From Saprospiraceae bacterium (lineage in GTDB: Bacteria > Bacteroidota > Bacteroidia > Chitinophagales > Saprospiraceae): a stretch of DNA of 19,793 nucleotides. Shown piece after piece: positions 8,828-17,849 of the stretch. Each line of letters opens with the position of its first letter. The stretch's first letter is position 1. Position numbers and translations under genes: made by a program. The DNA is taken from NCBI GenBank assembly GCA_016714085.1, contig JADJNW010000024.1:1-19793 (forward strand). The letters run 5' to 3'. The notes under the pieces were generated by a model. That model saw only the letters and a program-made list of their open reading frames with translations. It ran no database searches and was not told the DNA's origin.

Positions 8828-10129
8828 AAAAGGATGAATCCGGTTCTGCTTCAAACCATTCCTTGTTTTTTTGAAGATATTCTCCAACCAACCCGCCCGG
8901 AGGGATCTTCTACTTGACTTTTCTTCTTTTTTTCGTCACATCGACTTTCACTTTGCCTTTTTCCACATCTTCTATACCCTTCATGAGTAAGCCAATGGCA
9001 GTAGCAAAGACTGGGCTGCTGAGTTGTGATTGATAACCATGCCCCAGATGCTCAACTGGTATGCCAATGCGCGTCGTCATGCCCGTATGAAATTCTGAAA
9101 GCTTGTCGATATGATTGAGCAAAGCGCCGCCACCAGTAAGTACAATGCCTCCAATGAGCTTCCGCTCGAAGCCGGAACGACGCACTTCCCACAACACATA
9201 ATCAAGGATTTCCTCTACACGCGCCTGTATGATACGAGCGAGATTCTTTTCAGAAATCTCTTTTGGCATCGCGCCTTTCAAGCCCGGAATAGTGATGATG
9301 CGATTATCATATACTTCGTCGGCTGGCGCCGAGCCAAATTTCACTTTTAATCTTTCTGCCTGTAGGCCATTACACTACAACCTTCCTTAATGTCTTTGTA
9401 ATGACATTCCCACCAAAAGGAATGACCGCTGTATGGCGAATAATGCCATCCTGGAAAATGGTGATATCTGTTGTACCGCCGCCAATGTCCACCAGGGCTA
9501 CGCCTGCTTCTTTTTCTTCTTCACTGAGCACCGCCGTAGCCGAAGCAATCGGCTCCAGGGTCATGTTGGCAACCTTCAATCCAGCGCGTTCTACACAGCG
9601 ATGAATATTATTAGAAGCTGTAATCTGACCGGTAATAATATGGAAATTTGCTTCCAAACGAATGCCTGACATACCAATCGGATCGAGGATACCTTGCTCG
9701 CTGTCCACCGTAAATTCCTGTGGAATCACGTGCAGAATCTTGTCGCCCGGCGGCAGCACCAGCTTGTACATATCGCTGATGAGTTTATCAATGTCGCGTT
9801 GGCTGATCTCCGTGTGATCGTTGTCGCGCGTGAGGATGCCTCGGTGCTGCAAGCTCTTGATATGCTGCCCCGCAATACCAACATGTACCGTTTTGAAATC
9901 CAAGCCAGATGCTCGTTTCACAATAGCAATCGCCTCTCGAGATCGCATTCACGGTTTTTCAATATTAGAGACTACGCCGCGCAGCACACCTTCGCTGTCC
10001 ACCTTGCCGATGCCCAGCACTTCCAACTTGCCGTGTTCATTTTTTGCGACCAGCCAAAGCACAGACCTTCGTTGTACCAATGTCCAAGGCAACTACTACA
10101 TCCGATTTTAAAGCATTCGTTTCACTCAT
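8826..10129 (-). CDS. ftsA: Cell division protein FtsA (frameshifted)
   Basis: Actin-like ATPase that tethers FtsZ to the membrane. The ATG at 10129 gives MSETNALKSDVVVALDIGTT, containing the phosphate-1 motif DIGTTKVCAL. VDIGGGTTDITIFQDG is phosphate-2 and GGIVLTGGGALL the adenosine motif; SLQHRGILTR and VIPQEFTVD belong to the FtsA-specific 1C subdomain. Frameshifts occur near 10045, 9950 and 9345-9370. The main frame stops at a TAG (8910), but a shift in the A-rich run at about 8926-8935 and a second near 8895-8900 give KSQVEDPSG, then GLVGEYLQKNKEWFEAEP and DSSF, before TAA at 8826-8828. This looks like the amphipathic C-terminal membrane-targeting helix that FtsA needs, so I extend the gene to 8826. 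Total is about 434 residues, a normal length. Confidence 0.93.
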
Positions 10130-10186
10130 AATGTTTCAATTTGTAAGCCCTATCGGCTTGAATATGTATTTGAAATTTTAGGATTA

Positions 10187-10274
10187 TTTTCTGAGATGCC
10201 AGATACCAGATTTTTAGATTCCAGACAACATATTGTAAAGTCTGGCATCCGACATCTCCTAATCCGGCATCTAT
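10187..10274. repeat. AGATGCC-word hairpin, copy B (3' of ftsQ)
   Basis: Same opening as copy A (TTTTCTGAGATGCCAGATAC), then AGATTTTTAGATTCC-AGACAAC and the returning arm GTCTGGC-ATCCGAC-ATCTCCTAATCCGGC-ATCT. The outer 7 bp and the inner CCAGAC/GTCTGG pair perfectly; the middle is bulged. The right end overlaps the ftsQ stop codon (10271-10273), the same placement as copy A at ftsA. It fills much of the 141-bp ftsQ-ftsA gap. Confidence 0.8.
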
Positions 10275-11046
10275 CTCTTTTCACAAACCACCTGCCCCTT
10301 AAACCGTACATCTATCGTCCGATATTTTTGCCAACCTTCGTATGGCATTCCTTCTTGATAGAATATTTTTAAATTTTCTAATTTTTCATCTGAATTTGAT
10401 AGCCTGCCAAATAAGATTTTCTGATCGCCCACTTTCGGAATCAAAGTAAATTCGCCTGTATTGCTCTTGCATAAACCTGCTCGATCAAAGCTTGATAAAA
10501 TTCATCTTCCAAAATCTTATTTGCCAATACAAACAAGTCTTTCAGTCGATGGCGTTTGCGCAACAAAAACTCAGGATCGTGCGGCGGAATATTGCCGGTA
10601 GCCGTGAGTACCCGCGCTGCGAAATGCCGCGATAAAGGCATTTTATTCCCATCTTTATCCAAGTAATAATTTAGTCCATTATTATCAATAATACGTAATA
10701 TCGGCCTCGCGCTGTGTAATATTTACCCTTAACACGCTTTGCGCGTAATAAAACATCCGCATTTATTACAAATGGATCTTCCTCCAAAATCCGCTCCACA
10801 CGCGCCACATCCACTGCACTCAAAGGCAAACCCCTCATCTGCGTACCAAATCCGCGTTCGATCGTAACCAGCACATCCTCCGGTTTGATGAGTAATTTAT
10901 TACCTTCCAACGGGTCGATTTCTACCTTCACTTCCTCCACAATGCTCGACTCCCTCCCCACTGACGACACAACAATCGCTATGGAAAACAATTGCCAATA
11001 TCCAGGAGCCACGCTTGAGTGTAATATTTAAATCTTGTTTATTCAT
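10271..11046 (-). CDS. ftsQ: Cell division protein FtsQ (frameshifted)
   Basis: Single-pass membrane protein of the divisome that recruits later division proteins. ATG at 11046 gives MNKQDLNITLKRGSWILAIV and then, past a shift near 10990, FSIAIVVSSVG, an N-terminal transmembrane segment. VKVEIDPLEGNKLLIKPEDV to VERILEEDPFVINADV is the POTRA-like part; YLDKDGNKMPLSRHFAARVL begins the conserved beta domain, followed by KVGDQKILFG and YRTIDVRFKGQVVCEKR at the end. Shifts near 10990, 10665-10720 and 10440-10470. About 258 residues, usual for Bacteroidota. It lies between murC and ftsA as in most dcw clusters; no ddl gene is present here. Identification rests on position and on these recognisable segments, since FtsQ is poorly conserved. 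Confidence 0.9.
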
Positions 11047-11096
11047 TTCATTTATTTAGATTTTAGACTAATTACATAAACTGCTTTACAGCTTCC

Positions 11097-11123
11097 AACA
11101 TCTATTGTCTATTGTCTAACATC
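11097..11123. repeat. Short AGACAATAG word repeat at the murC 3' end
   Basis: On the minus strand GATGTT-AGACAAT-AGACAAT-AGATGTT: a doubled 7-mer bracketed by GATGTT on both sides. The first AGACAATAG supplies the last codons and stop of murC (stop 11109-11111), so the repeat again begins at a stop codon. Confidence 0.55.
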
Positions 11124-12438
11124 TTCTTCGATCGGTTCCATAAATGTATCAATATCACCAGCGCCTATCGTCATTAATATCTCAATATCATAATTCTTTA
11201 ATTCATTTAATAAGTTGGACTTTATTATTAATTTTTTATTCGGATTTTTCATTTTATTAAAAATAATCTCCGAAGTCACGCCCGGAATCGGTAATTCGCA
11301 GGGTAAATGTCCAGTAGTAAAATTTCATCCAAACCATCCAACGCTTCTGCAAAGCCATCCACAAAATCGCGCGTACGCGTGTACAAATGTGGCTGGAAAA
11401 TGCCCGTCACCTTTCGGTTTGGGAATAATTGCTTCGCCGCGCCAATCGCTGCTCTCAACTCGGTCGGGTGATGCCCGTAATCGTCAATGTACACCGTCTT
11501 TTTCGGTGCGAACGATAAACTCAAAACGCCGCTTGATGCCTTAAAACTTAGCAATCCGGCGCGAATCGCTCTCCGGCGCGACACCAACTTGCAATGCAAT
11601 CGAAATCGCCGCAGTCGCATTCTCCACATTATGGCGTCCGGCATCGGAAATTGCAGATTATCAATGGTTTGCGTCAGGGTTTTGAAATCAAATACAAAAT
11701 AACCATCTTCTACTCTCAAATTTTCCGCGCGATAATCCCCGCCCTCCACGCCATAACTCCGCACTTTCGTTTTGTCAAAATAATCTATCCAGCTATGCTG
11801 CACGTACAAAGTTCCGCTTACTTGTTTGGCGAAAGCCAGATAGCCTGTATCATGCACCGAATCCGCATCGCCGTAAATGTCCAAATGATCAGATCCATGC
11901 TGCTAATCACGCCAATCTCAGGATGCAAGCGCAAAAATGAACGATCATATTCATCTGCTTCGACGACTACCCAATCGCTTTGTCCATTGACAAAATTCGA
12001 CTGAAAATTCTGCGCAATCCCACCCAAAAATGCTGCGGCATCCACACTCCGCCTGAGCAAATGTGCTGTGAGTGAAGAAGTTGTGGTCTTTCCATGCGTC
12101 CCCGCCAAAGCAATACAGCGTCGGTTTTGACTGATGATGCCGAGTACTTCCGAGCGTTTTTTTACCGGAATCTCCTGTTTCAAAAAGTACTGCAATTCCG
12201 CGTGTTCCTTTGGCACAGCGGGCGTCCACACTACCAGATCGACTCCTTCGGGAATCTTGGACACATCCTCGTTATAATGGATTTGCATTCCTTCCTCGAC
12301 CAACTTTTTGGTCAAAGATGTTTCTGTTTTATCATAACCATGTACCGCGCCCAAGCCTTTGAAATAACGAGCTAAAGCGCTCATACCAATTCCTCCTATT
12401 CCTATAAAATATACTATTCGTAATTCGTTGATATTCAT
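11109..12438 (-). CDS. murC: UDP-N-acetylmuramate-L-alanine ligase MurC (frameshifted)
   Basis: Adds L-Ala to UDP-MurNAc in the cytoplasm using ATP, the first amino-acid step of peptidoglycan precursor synthesis. The ATG at 12438 gives MNINELRIVYFIGIGGIGMS; the Rossmann motif GIGGIGMS is at residues 13-20 and the P-loop GTHGKTTT at 113-120 (MurC has His where MurD/E have Asn). VVVEADEYDRSFLRLHPEIG and MDLDHLDIYGD are the central-domain metal/ATP motifs. The C-terminal domain shows DDYGHHPTELRAAI and FQPHLYTRTRDFVDGFAEAL. The frame shifts near 11885-11900, 11620-11640, 11480-11560 and 11295. The end is unusually AT-rich (about 11140-11290) and rich in Lys, Asn and Ile. About 443 residues. 34 bp separate it from murG upstream. 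Confidence 0.95.
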
Positions 12439-12452
12439 TTTTTTTTTTATAA

Positions 12453-12470
12453 CCACGACTAAAGTCGTGG
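12453..12470. repeat. Perfect palindrome CCACGACTAAAGTCGTGG between murG and murC
   Basis: CCACGACT (12453-12460) and AGTCGTGG (12463-12470) form a perfect 8-bp stem with an AA loop. It begins 3 bp after the murG stop codon on the minus strand and shares the centre CGACTTTAGTCG with the palindrome at 2531-2551. A run of about 10 A residues precedes the murC ATG on the minus strand. Confidence 0.7.
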
Positions 12471-12472
12471 AC

Positions 12473-13582
12473 TTAAAGTCTTTGGTTTGGGATTAATTTT
12501 AATACTTCATTTGCGATTTCTTCCGCTGCATTTGGCTTTGCCAGTTGTTTGATATTTGTTGATAATTCTTGCTTTAAAACTTCATCGTCCAGCAATTCCA
12601 AGGCTTTTGCAATCATTTGCGCCTGCGCATCTGAGTCTTTAATAAAATCGCAGCATTTTTTGCACCAAGCCATCGCATTTTTGGTTTGATGATCTTTCCG
12701 CCACATTTGGCGAAGGTACCAGAATCGAAGGCAATCCAACCAAGCATAATTCGACACCGTCAACGCGCCAGCCCTTGCTATTGCTACATCCGCCATTTTA
12801 TATGCCAAATCCATCCGGTCAATGAATGCGTTAAGCTTTACGTTTGGTAGTTTGGCGGTTTCACAATTTTTAAATTGCTCCACATAAAGACTTCCGCATT
12901 GCCAAAGCACTTGCACATCGGGGCGTTTTGCAATCATTCGGTACTTGCCGCCATCGCCTGATTGAGCGTGCGCGCCCCGAGGCTTCCGCCAAAGATGATG
13001 AACGTTTTTTTATTCAAGTCAAGATAAAATATTGCAACGCTTCCCGCATAGCTTGAATATCCACCAAATCTGCGCACCGGATTGCCCGTCAACACGAGCT
13101 TTTTCCCTTGGAAAATAGCGCTCCATGCCATCATACGCCACACAAATTTTCTGCACTTTTGGCGAAAGCAGTCGATTTGTCGCGCCAGCATAAGAATTTT
13201 GCTCCTGAATAAGCGCCGGAACGCCCATGCGCGTTGCCATTTCGAGCAGCGTCCACTGGCGTAGCCACCGACGCCCACCGCCACATCCGGTTCAAACCGA
13301 CGAATGATTTGTCGAGAGCTTGGGCCATGCCTACTCAGCAGCTTGATCGGAACAACAGATTTTCGCAAAGTCATTTTCGTTGAAACCCGCTAATCCACAA
13401 GCACTTCAATTTTGTAGCCTGCTTTTGGCACTTTCTCCATTTCCATGCGCCCCTTTTGCACCGACAAAGAGAATATCCGCGTCAGGATGCTTTGGATTTA
13501 ATGGCATTTGAATTGCAATCCACGGAAAAATATGCCCGCCCGTTCCACCCCCGCTGATGATAATCTTCAAAGTGCGCGGCAT
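12473..13582 (-). CDS. murG: UDP-GlcNAc:lipid I GlcNAc-transferase MurG (frameshifted)
   Basis: GT28 glycosyltransferase that makes lipid II on the inner face of the membrane. The ATG at 13582 gives MPRTLKIIISGGGTGGHIFP with the signature G-loop GGGTGGHI. Reading across frames: DADILFVGAKG, GGYASG, ALIQEQNSYAG, ICVAYDGMERYF, LVLTGNPVR, IIFGGSLGARTLNQA (second G-loop), RMDLAYKMADVAIARAGA and the end LKLIPNQRL. At least six shifts lie between about 12720 and 13450, one of the worst stretches of the window. Length about 370 residues, as expected. It starts 17 bp after ftsW and ends 34 bp before murC. Confidence 0.94.
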
Positions 13583-13599
13583 TTTATTCTGTTTCTGAT

Positions 13600-14712
13600 T
13601 CAAAAGAACTTGCTGATACTCAATATAATACCGAATGAAATACAAGTGAATAACAAGGATGTACCAACCCATACTAATCATCGGCAATGTCAAGCAGTGA
13701 CGGGAACTAAATTCACGATACGGCTATATTCAAAAATGCTTGTATCACAAGCGATAAACTCAATCCCATCGCCAGCATAGCACCAAAGCTCTGAGAGCTT
13801 TTGGTTACGAGTCGTGCTGTACGGAAAACAATAACACATATAAAATAATAATCACACTTCCCCCAAAACGCCATATTCTTCGCAAATAATGGCATAAATA
13901 AAGTCAGAAAAAGAGGAGTAGAAAGTTGCGCTTGAATGCTGCTGCCAGGCCTTCGCCAAACCAACCGCCATTAGCGATAGCGATTTTTGCTTGCTGCGAC
14001 TGATAACCGCCATCGGAAGAAGCATCCATAAACTCGCGCCATCTCGATACCACATGTTTCAAAGCGAATGATCTCTGGAAAAGCCCTTCAGCAATAAAAT
14101 CAGCATCGAAAACACACACATCCCCAGCAATAGCAATAACAAAATGTATTTCACCGAAACCCTGCCGATAAACATCATCAAAATACAAGTGAAATAACAA
14201 GATCGCGGTGGAAAGATTTGCTGGAGCAATCAATCCGCATACATCAGAACTGGCACGATAATAGGCAAACGCACTATTAAAATCCTTAATATATTCTTGT
14301 TTGCTCGAAATCGCTCTTGCCACATAAATGATCAAAGCCAACTTTGCAAAATCGACGTTTGAAACGACAATCCTACATAAAGTATTGAATCCAACGCCTT
14401 GCATCATTTACATCCGGGGCAAAGGCTATGGTGAAAATAGTAAAGGATCGCAATCAATAATAAATACGGCGACCAGCGGTTACGACCTCATATACGGCAA
14501 ATGTGCCAGATAGGTCATCAGCATTCCTATCATCAAAATGATGGCGTGCCTTAAACATATAAGCCCTCTGAGCTGCCGCTTTCCCGATAAGCCAGTGTGC
14601 CAGTGGAGCTATACACTGCCAAAATTGAGAAAATTGACAAGACGGCAAAGATCGCCCAGATGGCTCGGTCGCCCTTCAATTCTGCGTTTAATCTGGCTAC
14701 AAATGTTGACAT
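13600..14712 (-). CDS. ftsW: Septal peptidoglycan polymerase FtsW (frameshifted)
   Basis: SEDS-family membrane glycosyltransferase that polymerises lipid II at the septum with its partner class B PBP. ATG at 14712 gives MSTFVARLNAELKGDRAIWA and the first membrane helix IFAVLSIFSILAVYSS. Later segments that fit the family: FAKLALIIYVARAIS, DVCGLIAPANLSTAILLFHL, FSDFIYAIICEEYGVLGE (family motif with the acidic EEYG), SFGAMLAMGLSLSLVIQ, LVPVTGL and, near the end, TSLLFTCISFGIILSIS before TGA at 13600-13602. Many frame changes (for example 14545, 14400, 14050, 13905, 13715, 13680). About 371 residues, a little short. Its usual partner ftsI is not seen in the window. Confidence 0.9.
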
Positions 14713-14719
14713 TTTTTTA

Positions 14720-14812
14720 TTGTGTTCGCGTGTTCAGGTTTTCTTGTGTTTTCGTGTCACAGGAACACTTGCCCCAAAGGGACTTCGCCAAACACATCGA
14801 ACATGAACACAA
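14720..14812. repeat. GTGTTC/GAACAC word cluster between murD and ftsW
   Basis: TTGTGTTCGCGTGTTC (14720-14735) and GAACATGAACACAA (14799-14812) are imperfect inverted repeats; between them lie TTGTGTTTTCGTGTCACAGG and further GAACAC and AACACA words. It fills the whole gap between the ftsW start and the murD stop codon at 14813-14815. Confidence 0.65.
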
Positions 14813-16139
14813 TTATTTCAATTTCAAAACTGCATCTTTAAATTGATTGCCTCGATCTTCATAATTTTTAAATAAATCAAAACTTGCACAAGCCGGTGAT
14901 AATAATATCGTATCGCCTGAACGCGCTAGTTTTGTTGACATTTCTACCGCCTCCTTTGCACTGTTCGCCTCAAGCATTGGCTTTCCAAAATCACCGAAAA
15001 CTTCAAGCAATTTGCTATTATCAGCGCCCATGCAAACGATGGCTTTCACTTTCCTCTTTACAAATGGAATAAGGGTTCGTAATCATTGCCTTTATCCTGA
15101 CCTCCTACAATCCAAATCGTCGGTTTGGTCATCGCTTGCAAAGCATAAAAACGGAATCTACATTCGTCGCTTCACTGTCGTTGATGTATTCTACATCCTT
15201 GATCGTCGCTACCAATTCCATGCGATGCGCCACGTTTACAAAGGTTTCCAAGCCTTTTGGAATCGCTTCATCCTTCGCACCAAGCGCTTTCGCTGCGTGA
15301 ATCGCAAATAAAGCATTCATGTAATTATGCTTGCCGCGCAACTGCGTTTTACTCATATCAAACCGCGAATCGCCGATCACCACAAAATTCCCATCTATCA
15401 TTTGTTCGCTGATCGCTACGTCCTTTGCGCAAGCTTTATTTTTTTAATTTATTTATAATATTTTCATTATTATCATTATATAAAAAGAGGTCTTTTTTAC
15501 TTTGATTTTCAATAATTTTAAACTTGAATTTATATAATTTTCTCCAGTTTATAATTATATCGATCTAAATGATCGAGGTGTAATATTCAAAATCATTTCA
15601 ATATCTTGGTCGAAAACTTTGAATATTATCCAACTGAAATCTGCCGATTTCCAGTACGTAATGCGCTTTTTTTCTTCGGCCGACCAATCGCGCAAAGCTG
15701 CTAACCAACATTCCCGCCAATCGCCACATCAAAGCCTTCTGATTCCAGGAGATGAAAAGTCAACTTCGTGGTCGTCGTCGCCATTACTTCCGTAATCGCA
15801 ATCACGGTCGAATCAGTATGCCGACTCGCAAATTCAATCTCTGAAATCACCGGAATTCCTTTTCGCTACAACTGGCTTGTATCACAGGCACTTTATCAGG
15901 AATGCCGGGGCTTTTGACGATTTCGTCCTGCTCCAGAATTTTTGTCAAAGTATGCTCGCCCTCCTCATAAGGAATGGCGTTTTTATTTAGTTCTTCTTTA
16001 TATTTTTCAGCAATCGAACCTTTGTCCGATACAAAACCTGATGTCCTAATTCCTTTTTCCAACAGCGCCGCCCTTACCCCGCTTTCGCCACCACCTCAAT
16101 ATTACTGTGTTCTTTGTGTTCTTGTGTTCTTGTATTCAT
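14813..16139 (-). CDS. murD: UDP-MurNAc-L-Ala:D-Glu ligase MurD (frameshifted)
   Basis: Adds D-glutamate to UDP-MurNAc-L-Ala. Recognisable in order: GESGVRAALLEK (nucleotide-sugar loop), FVSDKGSIAEKYKEELNKNA, IVKSPGIPDKVPVI, VIAIT followed by a P-loop whose GTNGK part is garbled (about 15770-15800) and TTTTKLTFHLLESEGF, DVAIGGNVG, LEIGRFQLDNI, ILNITP, then an AT-rich linker, RGKHNYMNALFAIHAAKALG, NVAHRMELVATIKDVEYIND (central motif), IWIVGGQDKG, KAIVCMGADN, and the end ILLSPACASFDLFKNYEDRG. Frame changes are frequent. The ATG at 16139 lies inside a GAACAC-word repeat and gives MNTRTQEHKEHSN before the expected N-terminus, so the true start is uncertain. About 440 residues. Confidence 0.93.
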
Positions 16140-16150
16140 GTACTTGTACC
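16106..16150. repeat. GAACACAA word repeat at the murD start
   Basis: On the plus strand TGTGTTCTTTGTGTTCTTG then TGTTCTTGTATTC and ATGTACTTGTACC; on the minus strand this is a run of GAACACAA-type 8-9-mers. The proposed murD start codon (16137-16139) falls inside it. Orientation is opposite to the cluster at 16539-16576 across the four-helix-bundle gene. Confidence 0.65.
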
Positions 16151-16219
16151 TTTGTCTAAATATCTTATAAGAGCCAATGTAAAATTTCAGAGTTTTATTT
16201 AGTTTTGAATGTAAATCTT

Positions 16220-16510
16220 CTATTGCTCTTTATCAAGATATTGCAAATCTTCAAACAAATACAACATACTCTTTCCACTTCGGCAGCCGAGCTTTGGCAT
16301 TATCCAGGAATCGTTTAAATTCATTTTTATAATATCGAGCAAACCCTCAGCAATAACATTCATCACAGAAACTGAAGCCCGTCGGAATTGAGATCTAGCA
16401 TCCCAATCCTTCGATAAAGCACCTTCCTGAGAAACTTCATACACTCGTTTGACTAATTCTCTCCGGCTGCTTGCCAGCATTCCAAATCCTCAAATCCTGG
16501 CAACTTTCAC
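16220..16510 (-). CDS. Four-helix-bundle protein (23S rRNA-IVP / S23 family), frameshifted
   Basis: Small helical protein of the family first known from 23S rRNA intervening sequences and now found widely in Bacteroidota; the molecular function is not established. Visible across frames: FEDLECWQAA, RELVKRVYEVSQEGALSKDW, DARSQFRRASVSVMNVIAEG (the family core, where S-x-R-R-A-x-x-S and NIAEG are typical), FARYYKNEFKRFLDNAK, and ESMLYLFEDLQYLDKEQ. No ATG lies in a suitable place for the FEDLECW start, so I take GTG at 16510; the start is uncertain. About 96 residues plus, slightly shorter than the usual 115-120. It is an extra gene between murD and mraY, flanked on both sides by GAACAC-word clusters, which suggests a later insertion. 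Confidence 0.8.
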
Positions 16511-16538
16511 TGTAAATTATATTTTGTTAGCCCCAAAA

Positions 16539-16576
16539 CGAACCGAACACTTGAACACACTAACACTGAACACACC
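16539..16576. repeat. GAACAC word cluster between mraY and the four-helix-bundle gene
   Basis: CGAACCGAACACTTGAACAC followed by ACTAACACTGAACACACC: four near-copies of GAACAC(T/A) in 38 bp. It ends 3 bp before the mraY stop codon (16580-16582), once more at a gene end, and mirrors the cluster at 16106-16150. Confidence 0.65.
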
Positions 16577-16579
16577 TCA

Positions 16580-17849
16580 TCATCGAATTTTCAAAGTAAT
16601 AATGGTAATCACCGCCAGCAGCACCGCCACAATCCAGAACCGCGTTACAATCTTCACCGTGCATTCTTTTTTCTGATAATGATGATGTAATGGCGACATC
16701 AAGAAAATCCCGCACCCTCGCTGTACTTCGTTTGGTGTATTTAAATACATCACTTGAATGATCACCGACAAGTTTTCAGCCAAAAATGCCACACAACACC
16801 GGAATCAAGAGTTCTTTGCGCAATAAAATTGCCATGGAGCAATAATTCCACCCAATGTCAAACTCCTGGTATCGCCCCATAAACACTTGCGGGGGGAAAG
16901 CATTGTACCACAAAAATCCGATAAGCACCCACCAGGCTTGCCGCAAAAAATCACTACTTGCTCGCGCCAGGCAATTGCAAAATACCGAGATAATTGGGGA
17001 AGCAATCGCGTTGCCCGACACCATAAGCAAAATACCCAGCGTGAAGCACGGAAGAATCCCGGAAACGCCTGTCGCTAAACCATCCAAGCCGTCTGTCAAA
17101 TTCGCGGCATTCGAGACTGCTGTGACAATAAAATCACCAACGGAACGAATAATAACCAGGCCCATTTAGCAGCAACCGGATTGCTCAACAGGCAGCAACC
17201 AACTGTAATCCAAGTGATTATCCCTAAAAAGGGACATTTGTCAAATCTCTTTTGTAATCACCTTTTTACGAATCGTTTGGTTGCCATTTTTTTTCGGTGT
17301 AAATGGATCGCTTCACCATTTGCGCTTCGGTGTAGCCTAATTCATTGGCGACTTTTACATCCATGCACTTCACAATATCATCATTTGTCAGCATCTCATG
17401 CCAATGATGAGCCCCAGACCCATCTGTCCGAGGATTTTAAACCAAGCTTTCAAGCCCCTTTGTTTTCCAAAAAACCCCGATGTAGTCATCCAGAAATCCA
17501 ATAAATCCACATCCAAAGCGTTGATAACATGAGCAAAATGACATACAAGTTGCCCCCAATTTTGCCATCAACAAACAGGGAATAAGAGTTGCCATTATAA
17601 TAATCACACCGCCCATTGTCGGCGTGCCGCGCCTTTCGAACTTGTCCCGCCAGCCCCAGATCGAGCACGGTTTTCCGATTTGCTGCCGCCGGAGTCCATG
17701 ATAATTTTACCTCCAAAAACCATCGAAATAATGAGCTACAAAACCAACGCTGCGCCTGCCCGGAACGTAGAGATATATTGAAAAAGCCCTGAACCTCTAA
17801 ACGTGTCCAAAATTTGCCCTGAGCCACTCCTGACTAAGTTGATTAACAT
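16580..17849 (-). CDS. mraY: Phospho-MurNAc-pentapeptide transferase MraY (frameshifted)
   Basis: Multi-pass membrane enzyme that transfers phospho-MurNAc-pentapeptide to undecaprenyl phosphate, giving lipid I. The ATG at 17849 leads to SGLFQYISTFRAGAALVL, fitting the family's GLFQYISFRA start, then FGGKII, TVLDLGLAGQ, DNVYVILL-like NLYVILLMLSTLWM, and after shifts NAANLTDGLDGLATGVSG with the catalytic Asp-rich motif, FVGD-like NAFPPQVFMG, and MSPLHHHYQKKE with the conserved His triad, ending RFWIVAVLLAVITIITLKIR. Frame changes occur near 17740, 17660-17690, 17490, 17165-17300 and 16790-16830. About 423 residues, normal. Followed by the inserted four-helix-bundle gene rather than directly by murD. 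Confidence 0.94.

Noticed and set aside
5079..16510. Diversity-generating retroelement (SUMF1/C-type-lectin-like target plus an Avd-like four-helix-bundle protein)
   Set aside because: No reverse transcriptase and no template/variable repeat pair can be seen, and the two genes are more than 9 kb apart on opposite sides of ftsZ-murD.
16220..16510. 23S rRNA intervening sequence
   Set aside because: The family name comes from such elements, but no rRNA sequence flanks this copy; it lies between murD and mraY.
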